This document shows positions 18,186-26,836 of a stretch of DNA of 64,000 nt, piece after piece. The notes beneath the pieces are model-generated. The model saw nothing but the letters and a program-made list of their open reading frames with translations, was not told the DNA's origin and searched no databases. The position numbers and the translations under genes are program-made. Each line of letters begins with the position of its first letter. Position 1 is the first letter of the stretch. This DNA is from Pseudomonas fluorescens (GTDB lineage Bacteria; Pseudomonadota; Gammaproteobacteria; Pseudomonadales; Pseudomonadaceae), in contig NZ_CABVHU010000019.1 of assembly GCF_902497855.1 (NCBI RefSeq), positions 62,001 through 126,000 of the forward strand. Direction: 5' to 3'.

Positions 18186-18246
18186 TCTATAACGAAGATT
18201 TTGCATGTCCTTGAACCCGCTCATTTTTTTTATCTGCAACCAACGG

Positions 18247-18274
18247 TTGTAACTTCGTCTCAGATAGGTACAAT
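18247..18274 (+). promoter_or_regulatory. Sigma-70 promoter of ffs
   Basis: TTGTAA and TACAAT are separated by 16 bp, about 30 bp upstream of the SRP RNA. The TACAAT hexamer and the distance fit a strong housekeeping promoter for ffs. Confidence 0.65.
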
Positions 18275-18306
18275 GGCGCGGCTCGCCGTCAGGTGAGCGT
18301 CGTTAT

Positions 18307-18416
18307 GGTGACCCCATCGGTCCCCCCGCAACGATTACCCGTGAACCTGGTCAGATCCGGAAGGAAGCAGCCACAGCGGGAACATTGTGTGCCGGGGTGT
18401 GGCTGGTGGGGTTACC
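18307..18416 (+). ncRNA. ffs: 4.5S signal recognition particle RNA
   Basis: RNA component of the bacterial signal recognition particle, which binds Ffh and targets nascent membrane proteins. The conserved apical domain is present: GTCAGATCCGGAAGGAAGCAG with the GGAA tetraloop, followed by the paired strand CCACAGCGGGAACATTG. The ends GGTGACCCCA and TGGGGTTACC pair to close the hairpin. Length is about 110 nt in this reading; exact ends are estimated from pairing. It is not on the ORF-bearing strand of any gene and sits upstream of the dnaX region. Confidence 0.95.
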
Positions 18417-18535
18417 ACCTTAACGGGCCGCGAATCCCTCTCGCGTTATCTGTTTAAAACTACTTTCCTGTTGCTCTGCCATGGATATCGTCCAGGGCGG
18501 ATCTTTTGTCGTTTCCGGTTTTTGAAGTCATACCT

Positions 18536-18585
18536 GAAAAAGGAGGCCGACCTGTCGAACCAACAAGTCGGCCTCCTTTTTCAAT
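18536..18585 (-). terminator. Rho-independent terminator of the XRE gene
   Basis: A strong stem, AAAAAGGAGGCCGACTTG-type, pairs with its complement. It has A-runs on one side and T-runs on the other, so it can work in both directions. It lies 9 bp past the XRE stop on the minus strand. Confidence 0.85.
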
Positions 18586-18593
18586 TCCTGGCA

Positions 18594-18908
18594 CTAAGGC
18601 TTGGACAAAGCCTGATCAACCGCCGCAATCAGCTTTCCCAGATCCTTCGGGCTGGCTTTATGAATGACGCCGAACAGGTACGCCCGCTGTTCATCTTCAT
18701 CGCCCGGGTCGGCAAAAAAAGCTTTCAGCTTCACCCCCAGCACCTCGGCAAGCAGGAACAGGGCGTCCACGCTGGGGGTATAGGTGCCGGTTTCGAAGCG
18801 ACTGATGGTTTTGGGGTCAAAACCGGTTTTTTCGCCGAGTTCAGCCTGAGTAAGCCCCGCGACCTTGCGGTAGCGCCGGATGGCTGGACCCAAACTTGAA
18901 ATGTGCAT
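18594..18908 (-). CDS. XRE-family helix-turn-helix regulator
   Basis: A 104-residue DNA-binding protein of the Cro/CI (XRE) type. The helix-turn-helix spans about residues 8-62, with AIRRYRKVAGLTQAELGEKTGFDPKTISRFE and the usual LFLLAEVLGV helix. A short C-terminal tail (GVIHKASPKDLGKLIAAVDQAL) may dimerise. A decayed paralogue lies 400 bp away past the SRP RNA gene, suggesting a duplication or an older prophage-like or toxin-antitoxin-like element. No partner gene is adjacent. Target unknown. Confidence 0.85.
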   Translation of the reverse strand: MHISSLGPAIRRYRKVAGLTQAELGEKTGFDPKTISRFETGTYTPSVDALFLLAEVLGVKLKAFFADPGDEDEQRAYLFGVIHKASPKDLGKLIAAVDQALSKP

Positions 18909-19327
18909 CGCTCAATTCCCATTTGGAATCAAGAACTTAACGATAGATTTCGGTTTATGACAACCGCATGATCCATCACCTTGGCTTGCAAAATGTGATG
19001 CATTTCGTAGAATTACCGATCCGGAAAGACTTTCGATGACCATTTGTTGATCGCGAGCGCGATGCTAAAAAGCCAGTATCCGTTTTCATGCAGGGCAAGC
19101 AGGCAGGCCCAAAGCCGCGCTTGAACTTCGTAGAAATGCTAGCTGAATTGGTCTTTTTTGTCCTTTCGCACGGCCTTTCAGATTAGTTGATCTTCGCCTG
19201 TCCGGGGGCCATCAAACGCTGTTCATGGAGTGACCACGTGTTTCTGCGCAATCTGTCACAAAACATCTCTTCCGGGCATCTTGCACTGGTCGAGCGGTGC
19301 CACCGCTAGCCACAACGAGCCTGACTC
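18909..19327. other. Intergenic region with no recognised element
   Basis: A 419-bp divergent gap between the XRE gene and the GGDEF/EAL gene. A small palindrome, ATCGCGAGCGCGAT, lies near 19050. I see no ORF, RNA gene or repeat here. It must contain the promoters of both genes. Confidence 0.5.
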
Positions 19328-21028
19328 ATGGATGAGAAATACCGCAGGGCTGTGGATGCAGCCGCCATTTTTTCCGAGACCGATCTGAGCGGCCGGATCA
19401 CCTACGTCAATGATCAGTTCTGCGCCGTGTCCGGCTATAGCCGCGAAGAACTGCTGGGGCAGAACCATCGTCTGCTCAATTCGGGCCTGCACTCGGCTGA
19501 CTTTTTCGCTGGCCTGTGGCGCACCATCGCGCGGGGCAGCGTCTGGAAGGGCGAAATCTGCAATCGGGCGAAGGACGGCAGCCTGTATTGGGTCGAAAGC
19601 ACCATGGTACCGGTGCTCGATGACGCTACCGGAAGGGTTGACCGTTACCTGTCGATTCGTTTCGACATCAGTGAAAAACGCCAACTGCTGCATTCCTTGC
19701 AATGGCGGGTCGGTCACGATGTGCTGACCGGACTGCCCAATCGCGCGTTTCTCTCGGATTTGCTGGATCAAGCCCTTGAGTTCTCGCGCCAGGAAAACAT
19801 CCCGCTGGCGGTGTGCATGCTCGACCTCGACGGCTTCAAGTCAGTCAACGATGGCTATGGGCATGCCAGTGGCGATCTGTTGCTGGTGGAAGTGGCGAGG
19901 CGCCTGCGCAGTATCGTGCGCGGCGAGGACGTGGTGGCCAGGCTGGCCGGTGACGAGTTTGTGCTGGTGTTGCGATACGTGCGAGATCTGCCGGAACTGC
20001 GCGCGGCATTGAGCCGGGTGTTGGGCGCGATTTCCGCACCGTACACGCTGCATGGCAAAGAGCTCAATGTGTTCGCCAGCATTGGCGTCACCCTGTTCCC
20101 TCACGACAACGAAGATGCCGAAACCCTGCTGCGTCACGCCGATCAGGCGATGTACCTGGCCAAGCAAGGCGGACGCAATCGTTTTCATCTGTTCGACGTG
20201 ATCCGGGATCGGGAAGTCAAGGTCACGCACCAGACCATCGAGCGAGTGCGTCAGGCGCTGCTGGCGGGTGAATTGCGTTTGCACTTCCAGCCTCGGGTGA
20301 ACATGCGCCGCGGCGAGGTCGTCGGTTTCCAGGCAGTGTTGCGCTGGGAACACCCCCAGGACGGCATGGTGCCCTCACGCAATTTTCTACCGTTGGTCGA
20401 GGAGACGGACCTGATCATCGATATTGGTGAATGGGTCATGGATCAAGTGCTTTCGCAGATGCACCACTGGCAGCACGCGGGTCAGGGCTGGCCGGTGAGC
20501 ATCAATATCGCGGCGCGCCATTTTCAGCGGGCGGATTTCGTCGACCGGCTCGGTGAGATGCTCGCCCGGCACGCCCAGGTTGCACCGCAGATGCTCGAGC
20601 TGGAAATTGTCGAGTCGGTTGCGGTCGAGAATATTCAGCATGTCAGTGCCTGTCTGCAAGCTTGCCAGACGCTGGGCGTGCAGTTTTCACTGGGGGATTT
20701 CGGCACCGGGTATTCATCGCTGAGCTACCTCAAACGATTGCGAACCCAGAGCATCAAGATCGATAAGTCATTTGTCCGCGATTTCCTTCATGATCGTGAT
20801 GACCTGGCACTGACCACGGCGGTGATTGGCCTGGCCCGGGCATTCGGGCGCAAGGTGATCGCCGAGGGGCTGGACAGTATCGAGCAGGGTGAAATGCTGC
20901 TGCGGCTGGGCTGCGACGTTGCCCAGGGCCATTGCATTGCGCGGCCGATGCCTCCGGAAGAGGTGGTGGCCTGGGTGGAAGGGTATGTTGCGCCGCTGCA
21001 ATGGCGGGTAGTGCAGCAGACAGCCTGA
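19328..21028 (+). CDS. PAS-GGDEF-EAL protein, EAL core degenerate
   Basis: Cyclic di-GMP signalling protein of 566 residues without membrane segments. An N-terminal PAS/PAC domain (about 1-120, AIFSETDLSGRITYVNDQFCAVSGYSREELLG) senses an unknown cue. The GGDEF domain (about 130-295) carries AGDEF at 207-211, a variant often still active. The EAL domain (about 305-555) has QAV at 335-337 in place of EAL, and GDFGTGYSSL in place of DDFGTG, although VIAEG and KIDKSFVRD remain. I therefore infer a diguanylate cyclase with a non-catalytic EAL domain, perhaps a c-di-GMP sensor. The start is fixed by an in-frame stop 6 bp upstream. Confidence 0.9.
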   Translation: MDEKYRRAVDAAAIFSETDLSGRITYVNDQFCAVSGYSREELLGQNHRLLNSGLHSADFFAGLWRTIARGSVWKGEICNRAKDGSLYWVESTMVPVLDDATGRVDRYLSIRFDISEKRQLLHSLQWRVGHDVLTGLPNRAFLSDLLDQALEFSRQENIPLAVCMLDLDGFKSVNDGYGHASGDLLLVEVARRLRSIVRGEDVVARLAGDEFVLVLRYVRDLPELRAALSRVLGAISAPYTLHGKELNVFASIGVTLFPHDNEDAETLLRHADQAMYLAKQGGRNRFHLFDVIRDREVKVTHQTIERVRQALLAGELRLHFQPRVNMRRGEVVGFQAVLRWEHPQDGMVPSRNFLPLVEETDLIIDIGEWVMDQVLSQMHHWQHAGQGWPVSINIAARHFQRADFVDRLGEMLARHAQVAPQMLELEIVESVAVENIQHVSACLQACQTLGVQFSLGDFGTGYSSLSYLKRLRTQSIKIDKSFVRDFLHDRDDLALTTAVIGLARAFGRKVIAEGLDSIEQGEMLLRLGCDVAQGHCIARPMPPEEVVAWVEGYVAPLQWRVVQQTA

Positions 21029-21056
21029 GCCTCGCTATCAGGCATACGAAGATCAA

Positions 21057-21083
21057 ATGTGGGAGCAGGCTCGCTCCCGCAGA
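21057..21083. repeat. Single REP sequence
   Basis: GTGGGAGCAGGCTCGCTCCCGC, a single imperfect REP palindrome. It lies between the GGDEF/EAL stop and the stop codon of the convergent solute-binding protein gene, which it touches. Confidence 0.8.
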
Positions 21084-21854
21084 TCAAGGTTTTGCAGGCT
21101 CGCCACCGACATAGAGCCGGATAATGTCATCGATCTCCCCGGACATTTTCATCCGCAACAAGGTGCGCAATATGCGTTGCACAGGCACTTTCGGATCATT
21201 GCGCACGTAGCAACCGACACTCTGCACCTGTAGCACCGCCACGCCCTGCAATTGCCGATCGGGCAACAGGCGCTGATTGAACCAGTCCAGGGTCCATTGG
21301 TTGCTCACGGCATAGCGATAGCGTCCGGCCAGCAGTTTTTCCAGCACCTGTTCCTGATTGCGCGCGTCTTCGCGCAGCAGCCGGCCGGTGTCGAACAGCG
21401 GTTGCAGGGTCGGGTAGCTGTAGCCGTGGACCGTGCCGATGGATTGTCGTGGCAAATGCGCCGCAGCCACGGCGGTCAGTGGGTCGTGCCGGCTGATCAA
21501 TACGTCGGGCTGGGTCCAGAGCGGAATGCTCCAGATGTAGTCGCCGGACTGGTTCGGCTGCCAGGACTGCGCGGCATAGCAGCGGACGTCGACCTCGCCC
21601 TGTTCCATGGCGTTTTGCACCCGCGCCCGGGGCAATACGTGAAATTCAGCCGGTACCCCGACCTGAGTCGCCAGGCTGACCATCACGTCATGCAAAATAC
21701 CCTGGGTCGGGCGGCCGCGTTCCAGTTGGACCATCGGCATTGCCCAACTGTCGGGCACCACGAAGCGTAGCGGCGCTTCGGCGCCTGCCGCACTCAAGCT
21801 CATCAACAGCAGTGCCCCCAAGGCGAGCCGCATAAACGCTCCGGTCCTGAACAA
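21084..21854 (-). CDS. Periplasmic solute-binding protein (family 3-like)
   Basis: A 256-residue secreted protein of the amino-acid-type extracellular solute-binding fold. A signal peptide (MRLALGALLLMSLSAAGAEA) is followed by the mature start PLRFVVPDSWAMPM. Typical segments are QGILHDVMVSLATQVGV, GEVDVRCYAAQSW and IGTVHGYSYPTLQ. The preferred start may be the ATG seven codons in (21833), directly before the signal peptide. No transporter genes are adjacent, so it may be an orphan binding protein or act in sensing. It ends at a REP sequence and converges on the GGDEF/EAL gene. Confidence 0.8.
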   Translation of the reverse strand: MFRTGAFMRLALGALLLMSLSAAGAEAPLRFVVPDSWAMPMVQLERGRPTQGILHDVMVSLATQVGVPAEFHVLPRARVQNAMEQGEVDVRCYAAQSWQPNQSGDYIWSIPLWTQPDVLISRHDPLTAVAAAHLPRQSIGTVHGYSYPTLQPLFDTGRLLREDARNQEQVLEKLLAGRYRYAVSNQWTLDWFNQRLLPDRQLQGVAVLQVQSVGCYVRNDPKVPVQRILRTLLRMKMSGEIDDIIRLYVGGEPAKP

Positions 21855-21977
21855 TCCCTGGCCGATAAAAGCCCGCCAAAGTGCATCTTAGCCAGATTAG
21901 ACGAGCGCACCGGATGCAATTTTGGCCTTGCTCCGCTAGCATTAGCCGCTTCTGTTCCTTAGTTGCGACGGTTTTCG

Positions 21978-24095
21978 ATGAGTTATCAGGTTCTTGCACG
22001 TAAATGGCGTCCGCGCTCGTTCGGCGAAATGGTCGGCCAGACCCATGTGCTCAAGGCTCTGATCAATGCCTTGGACAGCCAGCGGCTGCACCATGCCTAC
22101 CTGTTCACCGGTACCCGCGGCGTGGGCAAGACCACCATCGCGCGGATCATCGCCAAATGCCTGAACTGTGAAACAGGTATCACTTCGACGCCTTGCGGCG
22201 AATGCTCGGTGTGCCGCGAGATCGATGAAGGCCGTTTCGTCGACCTGATCGAGATCGACGCCGCGAGCCGGACCAAGGTCGAAGACACCCGCGAGTTGCT
22301 CGACAACGTGCAGTACGCCCCGAGTCGCGGGCGCTTCAAGGTCTACCTGATCGACGAAGTGCACATGCTGTCCAGCCATTCCTTCAATGCGCTGTTGAAA
22401 ACCCTCGAAGAGCCGCCGCCCTACGTCAAGTTCATCCTGGCCACCACCGACCCGCAGAAACTTCCTGCAACGATTCTGTCGCGGTGCCTGCAGTTCTCCC
22501 TGAAAAACATGACACCGGAACGCGTGGTCGAGCATTTGACCCACGTGCTGAGTGTCGAGAACGTGCCGTTCGAAGACGATGCGCTGTGGCTGCTGGGTCG
22601 CGCCGCCGATGGGTCGATGCGCGATGCCATGAGCCTGACCGACCAGGCGATCGCGTTCGGTGAAGGCAAGGTCATGGCGGCCGACGTGCGGGCGATGCTC
22701 GGCACGCTCGATCACGGTCAGGTCTACGACGTTTTGCATGCGCTGATCGAGGGCGACGCCAAGGCGTTGCTCGAAGCCGTGCGGCACCTGGCCGAACAAG
22801 GCCCGGACTGGAATGGCGTGCTCTCGGAAATTCTCAACGTGCTGCACCGTGTCGCCATCGCCCAGGCCTTGCCTGAAGGCGTCGACAACGGTCACGGCGA
22901 CCGTGACCGGGTGTTGGCCCTGGCCCAGGCCCTGCCGGCCGAAGACGTACAGTTCTACTACCAGATGGGCCTGATCGGTCGCCGGGATTTGCCGTTGGCG
23001 CCGGATCCTCGGGGTGGTTTCGAAATGGTCCTCTTGCGCATGCTCGCCTTCAGGCCGGCAGACACCGAGGACGCTCCGAGGCAGCCGCTAAAGACAGTGG
23101 GGATCAGCCAGGCCACAGTTGATTCCGCCCATTCAGTGGCTGCCGCGCGAGTGGCTGCACCGGTCGTACCTGCGGCAGTTGCACCGGTCGTTTCCGCACC
23201 GGTTGCACCGGCGGTTGCGTCGGTAGTGACTGCTCCAGCTCCAGCTCCAGCTCCAGCTTTAGCTCCGGTGCCTGAAGCGGTTGCACCGATAGTCGTGCCT
23301 GAGCCGGTAATTGAGCCGGTAGCAGTCGCGGCCGTCGTCGACCTGCCATGGAACGACCCGGTAGAGCCCGAAGTCGTCCAGCAGCCCGCGGTCGAACCGG
23401 TTCTGGAAACCGCCGCCGAACAACCCGAATTGCCGCCGATGCCATTGCCGACGCCCGACAGCGTCGTGCCGGACGCCCCGGAGTGGGCCGCTGCGCCGAT
23501 CCCGGAACCCTCCGCGGTCGAAGTCGATGCGGCGACGCCGGGCATGGACCCGGACGACGAGCCGCCGCTGGACGAGGACTACATCGAGCCGGACATGGAT
23601 TCGTCCTACAGCTACCTGGACGATCTGGCCAGCGAGCATGCCGCCGAGCCGGCTCCGGAGCCCGAACCCGAGCCGGCCGCCATGCCTGCTACCGGTCTGG
23701 CCCTGCAATGGCTGGAACTGTTCCCGAAGTTGCCGATCTCCGGCATGACCGGGAGCATCGCCGCCAACTGCACCTTGATCGCCGTCGATGGCGACAATTG
23801 GCTGTTGCACCTGGACCCGGCCCACAGCGCCCTGTTCAATGCGACCCAGCAACGTCGCCTCAACGATGCATTGAACCAGCATCACGGGCGTACGCTGACC
23901 CTGAGCATGGAGCTGATCAAGCCTGAGCAGGAAACCCCGGCCCAGGCCGCATCCCGTCGTCGTGCCAATCGTCAGCGCGAGGCCGAGGAGTCGATCCATG
24001 GAGACCCGTTCATCCAGCAAATGATGCAGCAGTTCGGTGCGGTGGTCCGTAACGATACTATTGAACCTGTCGAAGCCCTGGTCAGTCAGGGCTAA
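21978..24095 (+). CDS. dnaX: DNA polymerase III subunits tau/gamma
   Basis: Clamp-loader ATPase of the replicative polymerase, 705 residues. The AAA+ module occupies about residues 1-365, with Walker A GTRGVGKTT near 45, the four-Cys zinc module (CLNCETG...CGECSVC), Walker B VYLIDEVHMLS, and sensor segments ATTDPQKLPATILSRC and GSMRDAMSL. A long Ala/Pro/Val/Glu-rich linker (about 380-575) leads to the C-terminal polymerase-binding domain. I chose ATG 21978 (MSYQVLARKWRPRSF), the conserved family start. I see no A-rich slippery heptamer like that of E. coli, so gamma production by frameshifting is not evident. Confidence 0.96.
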   Translation: MSYQVLARKWRPRSFGEMVGQTHVLKALINALDSQRLHHAYLFTGTRGVGKTTIARIIAKCLNCETGITSTPCGECSVCREIDEGRFVDLIEIDAASRTKVEDTRELLDNVQYAPSRGRFKVYLIDEVHMLSSHSFNALLKTLEEPPPYVKFILATTDPQKLPATILSRCLQFSLKNMTPERVVEHLTHVLSVENVPFEDDALWLLGRAADGSMRDAMSLTDQAIAFGEGKVMAADVRAMLGTLDHGQVYDVLHALIEGDAKALLEAVRHLAEQGPDWNGVLSEILNVLHRVAIAQALPEGVDNGHGDRDRVLALAQALPAEDVQFYYQMGLIGRRDLPLAPDPRGGFEMVLLRMLAFRPADTEDAPRQPLKTVGISQATVDSAHSVAAARVAAPVVPAAVAPVVSAPVAPAVASVVTAPAPAPAPALAPVPEAVAPIVVPEPVIEPVAVAAVVDLPWNDPVEPEVVQQPAVEPVLETAAEQPELPPMPLPTPDSVVPDAPEWAAAPIPEPSAVEVDAATPGMDPDDEPPLDEDYIEPDMDSSYSYLDDLASEHAAEPAPEPEPEPAAMPATGLALQWLELFPKLPISGMTGSIAANCTLIAVDGDNWLLHLDPAHSALFNATQQRRLNDALNQHHGRTLTLSMELIKPEQETPAQAASRRRANRQREAEESIHGDPFIQQMMQQFGAVVRNDTIEPVEALVSQG

Positions 24096-24102
24096 TAACT
24101 GA

Positions 24103-24137
24103 AGGCGTTCGGCCCCAATGGCCGGACGCGATTTTTA
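24103..24137 (+). terminator. Hairpin between dnaX and ybaB
   Basis: GCGTTCGGCC and GGCCGGACGC form a near-perfect stem with a CCAAT loop, followed by GATTTTTA. It probably attenuates rather than stops transcription into ybaB. Confidence 0.55.
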
Positions 24138-24161
24138 TCCAAGTACTTTGAGGTGATTACC

Positions 24162-24500
24162 ATGATGAAGGGTGGCATGGCCGGCCTGATGAAGCAGGCG
24201 CAGCAGATGCAGGAAAAGATGGCCAAGATGCAGGAAGAACTGGCCAACGCTGAAGTTACCGGTAAAGCCGGTGGCGACATGGTCACCGTGGTCATGACCG
24301 GTCGTCACGACGTCAAGCGCGTGACCATCGACCCAAGCCTGGTCGAAGGCCTGAGCGAAGACGACAAGGAAATGCTCGAAGCGGTGTTCGCCGCTGCCGT
24401 CAACGATGCCGTGCGCAAGATCGAAGCCAACAGCCAGGACAAGATGTCCGGCATGACCGCGGGCATGCAACTGCCACCGGGCATGAAACTGCCGTTCTGA
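24162..24500 (+). CDS. ybaB: YbaB/EbfC nucleoid-associated protein
   Basis: A small DNA-binding dimer of 112 residues. It opens with MMKGGMAGLMKQAQQMQEKMAKMQEEL, a methionine-rich coiled segment typical of the family. The beta sheet follows (VTGKAGGDMVTVVMTGRHDVKRVTIDPSL), then the C-terminal helix with MSGMTAGMQLPPGMKLPF. The ribosome binding site GAGGTG lies before ATG 24162. It is adjacent to dnaX as in many bacteria. recR, the expected third gene, does not follow. Confidence 0.95.
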   Translation: MMKGGMAGLMKQAQQMQEKMAKMQEELANAEVTGKAGGDMVTVVMTGRHDVKRVTIDPSLVEGLSEDDKEMLEAVFAAAVNDAVRKIEANSQDKMSGMTAGMQLPPGMKLPF

Positions 24501-24535
24501 TCACCCGATGACGCGTTATCCCCGAACAAACGCAC

Positions 24536-24710
24536 CCCTGTAGGAGCCGGCTTGCCGGCGAAGGACGTCAACGATAACGCGTTCATCCTGAATAAACGTG
24601 GCCCCCTGTAGGAGCCGGCTTGCCGGCGAAGGACGTCAACGATAACGCGTGTTTACTGGTTAAACACGGCGCTCTTGAGACCATCGCGAGCAAGCTCGCT
24701 CCCACAGGGG
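24536..24710. repeat. REP cluster with duplicated spacer
   Basis: Two direct REPs (CTGTAGGAGCCGGCTTGCCG at 24538 and 24606) are each followed by the same spacer GACGTCAACGATAACGCG. An inverted REP (CATCGCGAGCAAGCTCGCTC) follows at 24682. The same spacer recurs in the doublet at 33577-33683, so the unit is a mobile REP doublet that has been partly duplicated here. Confidence 0.85.
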
Positions 24711-24766
24711 GCGCGCGTTCACTCAGGTCGAACCCGTTATCGTTGCCATTCCCACAGGGGGGCGGG

Positions 24767-26257
24767 TCAAAGCTTGATCAACACCGACTTCAACTCGGTG
24801 TAATGCTCGATCGCCGCATACCCCATTTCCCGCCCGACTCCCGACATCTTGTAGCCGCCAAACGGCAGCGCCGGGTCCAGGGCACTGTGGCAGTTGACCC
24901 ACACCGAGCCTGACTTGATCCGCGGAATCATCCGGTGCACCGCCGCCAGATCATTGGACCAGACACTCGCCCCCAACCCATAGGGGCTGTCATTGGCCAT
25001 GCGCAACGCATCAGCCTCGTCATCGAACGGAATCGCCACCAGCACCGGGCCGAAGATTTCTTCCTGCACCAGCGAGTGCTTCTGATCGACATCCACAATC
25101 ACCGTCGGCTTGACGAAGAACCCCGGCCCGAACTGCTCGCCGCCGCAAGCGATGGTCGCGCCACTTTCCCGACCCATTTCGATGTAGCGGTACACCCGCT
25201 CCTGCTGGCGCGCCGAGATCAACGGCCCCATCTCGACGCTCGGGTCCAGGCCGTTGCCGAGTTTCATGGCGTTGGCAATGTCGGCGATGTCCGCCACCAC
25301 ATTGTCGAAATGCTTGCGCTGCACATACAGCCTGGACCCGGCACAGCAGACCTGGCCCTGATTGAAGAAAATCGCGCTGGCGGCGCCCGCGGCGGCGGTC
25401 TTGAGGTCGGCATCGGCCATGACGATGGTGGGGGATTTGCCGCCCAGTTCCAGGGTGACCCGGGTCATGGAGTCCATCGCGATCTTGCCGATCTGTTTGC
25501 CCACCGCGGTGGAGCCGGTGAAGGTCAGCTTGTCCACCAATGGGTTGTGAGTCAGTGCCGAGCCCGCTGTGATGCCGGTGCCGGACACCACGTTGAACAC
25601 GCCGGCGGGGTACCCGGCTTCCAGCACCAGTTCGGCGAGTTTCAATGCGCTCAAAGGGGTTTCGTCGGCGGGCTTGAGCACCACGGTGCAGCCGGTGGCC
25701 AGGGCCGGGCCAAGTTTCCAGCAGGCCAGCAGCAGCGGGAAGTTCCAGGCGACGATGGCCCCGACCACGCCCACGGCTTCGCGACGGATGAAACTGTGGA
25801 ACTGATCGTTGGGCATCAGCGGCATCGACACCTCGACGCTGGAGCCTTCGATCTTGGTCGCCCACCCGGCCATGTAGCGCAGGAAGTCGATGGACAGCTG
25901 GACGTCCATGACCTGGGCTACCGCGGCGCTTTTACCGTTGTTCAGGCATTCCAGTTGCGCCAGCAGTTCGGCGTCGCGCTCCATGAGGTCGGCGAGTTTC
26001 CACAGCAGGTTCTGCCGCTCCCGCGGCCGGGTGCGGGTCCAGGCGGAATCGTCGAACGCCTGGCGAGCGGCGAGTACGGCACGGTCGACATCCTCGGGTG
26101 TGGCCCGTGGCACCACGCACAGCACTTCGCCGGTGGCCGGGTTGTGCAGGGGCATGGTCTGGCCGTCGGCGGCCTCGACCCATTCACCGCTGATAAGCAT
26201 GCGCGGGGCGCGCTGAATGAATGCCGAGGTGGCGGGAAGCAGATAGGGGAGGGACAT
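24767..26257 (-). CDS. NAD(P)-dependent aldehyde dehydrogenase (phenylacetaldehyde-type)
   Basis: Oxidises an aldehyde to its acid. It has 496 residues, the normal ALDH length. Cofactor-binding and catalytic blocks are VAWNFPLLLACWKLGPALA, FTGSTAVGKQI, LELGGKSPTIV (general base Glu) and NQGQVCCAGSRLYV (catalytic Cys), then EEIFGPVL and PFGGYKMSGVGREMG. Start MSLPYLLP was chosen for its AGAGG site; upstream in-frame codons are not conserved. It lies 1.3 kb from the amine dehydrogenase genes, so it probably handles aldehydes from amine oxidation, as phenylacetaldehyde dehydrogenases do in the 2-phenylethylamine route. It would be cytoplasmic, while the amine dehydrogenase is periplasmic. Confidence 0.85.
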   Translation of the reverse strand: MSLPYLLPATSAFIQRAPRMLISGEWVEAADGQTMPLHNPATGEVLCVVPRATPEDVDRAVLAARQAFDDSAWTRTRPRERQNLLWKLADLMERDAELLAQLECLNNGKSAAVAQVMDVQLSIDFLRYMAGWATKIEGSSVEVSMPLMPNDQFHSFIRREAVGVVGAIVAWNFPLLLACWKLGPALATGCTVVLKPADETPLSALKLAELVLEAGYPAGVFNVVSGTGITAGSALTHNPLVDKLTFTGSTAVGKQIGKIAMDSMTRVTLELGGKSPTIVMADADLKTAAAGAASAIFFNQGQVCCAGSRLYVQRKHFDNVVADIADIANAMKLGNGLDPSVEMGPLISARQQERVYRYIEMGRESGATIACGGEQFGPGFFVKPTVIVDVDQKHSLVQEEIFGPVLVAIPFDDEADALRMANDSPYGLGASVWSNDLAAVHRMIPRIKSGSVWVNCHSALDPALPFGGYKMSGVGREMGYAAIEHYTELKSVLIKL

Positions 26258-26531
26258 GGCGAGGCCTCTTGTTGTTCGTGAGAACAGGGCTTTCGCAATG
26301 GCTGTGCCAAGTGCCCGCAAAGTGCCGGGCCGCCCTTTGTCGGCGGGGTTCAGGGGCACTCACGGGAATGGAATGACTGGGGGGACTGTTGCAAATTGCG
26401 ACAATATGAGACGACGAGCAACCGGGTTGCGACCTTGAGGCGTCCGTTATTGAGGAATAGAATTTTCTGGCTCGGTGGATGAAGTGACGAACCGTTCATC
26501 CGGCAACCTATCTGGCGCGAGGGAGGTAGTA

Positions 26532-26786
26532 ATGTTCCTTTCAACCCTGGAAATTCAAAGCATCATCGAACATAAAATGCTGCCCTCCGTGTGCACGTGC
26601 GTCATGGAGGCAGACCAGTCCCTGACCATTCGGGTCTGCGACTGCATGACTGGCAAAGTGGAACTGGTGGCGACCCATGTTCCCTTGTGGACACTGGACA
26701 GTCCCCATGCCATCGCCTCGCTGGTGGCTGACATGCGGCAGGAAATCGAGGCCCACAAAAGCATTCACCCCACTTTTAGCATCTGA
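26532..26786 (+). CDS. DUF1652-family small protein
   Basis: An 84-residue protein of a family found mainly in Pseudomonas, with no known function. The pattern MFLSTLEIQSIIEHKMLPSVC, then LTIRVCDCMTGKVELVATHV, then a helix IASLVADMRQEIEAH, matches that family. The ATG at 26532 follows GAGGGAGG, a very strong ribosome binding site, and decides the start over an upstream in-frame ATG. Monocistronic; it converges on the next gene across a strong hairpin. Confidence 0.75.
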   Translation: MFLSTLEIQSIIEHKMLPSVCTCVMEADQSLTIRVCDCMTGKVELVATHVPLWTLDSPHAIASLVADMRQEIEAHKSIHPTFSI

Positions 26787-26796
26787 ATGGGCGCCA

Positions 26797-26824
26797 GGCC
26801 GCACCGTCGGGATACGGTGCGGCC
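26797..26824. terminator. Hairpin between convergent genes
   Basis: A perfect 11-bp stem GGCCGCACCGT/ACGGTGCGGCC with a 6-base loop. It has no T-run, so its strength as an intrinsic terminator is uncertain. Confidence 0.5.
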
Positions 26825-26836
26825 CGCGCTGATCGA

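Noticed and set aside
18387..18899. A 170-codon plus-strand frame over the XRE gene
   Set aside because: It begins inside the SRP RNA gene and runs antisense through the XRE regulator and its terminator, so it is a shadow frame.
23104..23545. Short repeats in dnaX (GCTCCAGCTCCAGC and GCACCGGT runs) considered as a separate repeat locus
   Set aside because: They encode the normal Ala/Pro/Val-rich linker of the tau subunit and lie in frame.
21978..24095. A programmed frameshift in dnaX to make gamma
   Set aside because: No A-rich slippery heptamer with a following hairpin was found, so there is nothing in the sequence to support it.
24536..24710. A CRISPR-like array in the REP cluster
   Set aside because: There are only two direct repeats, the arms are palindromic REPs, and the spacers are identical, not diverse. 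No cas genes are present.
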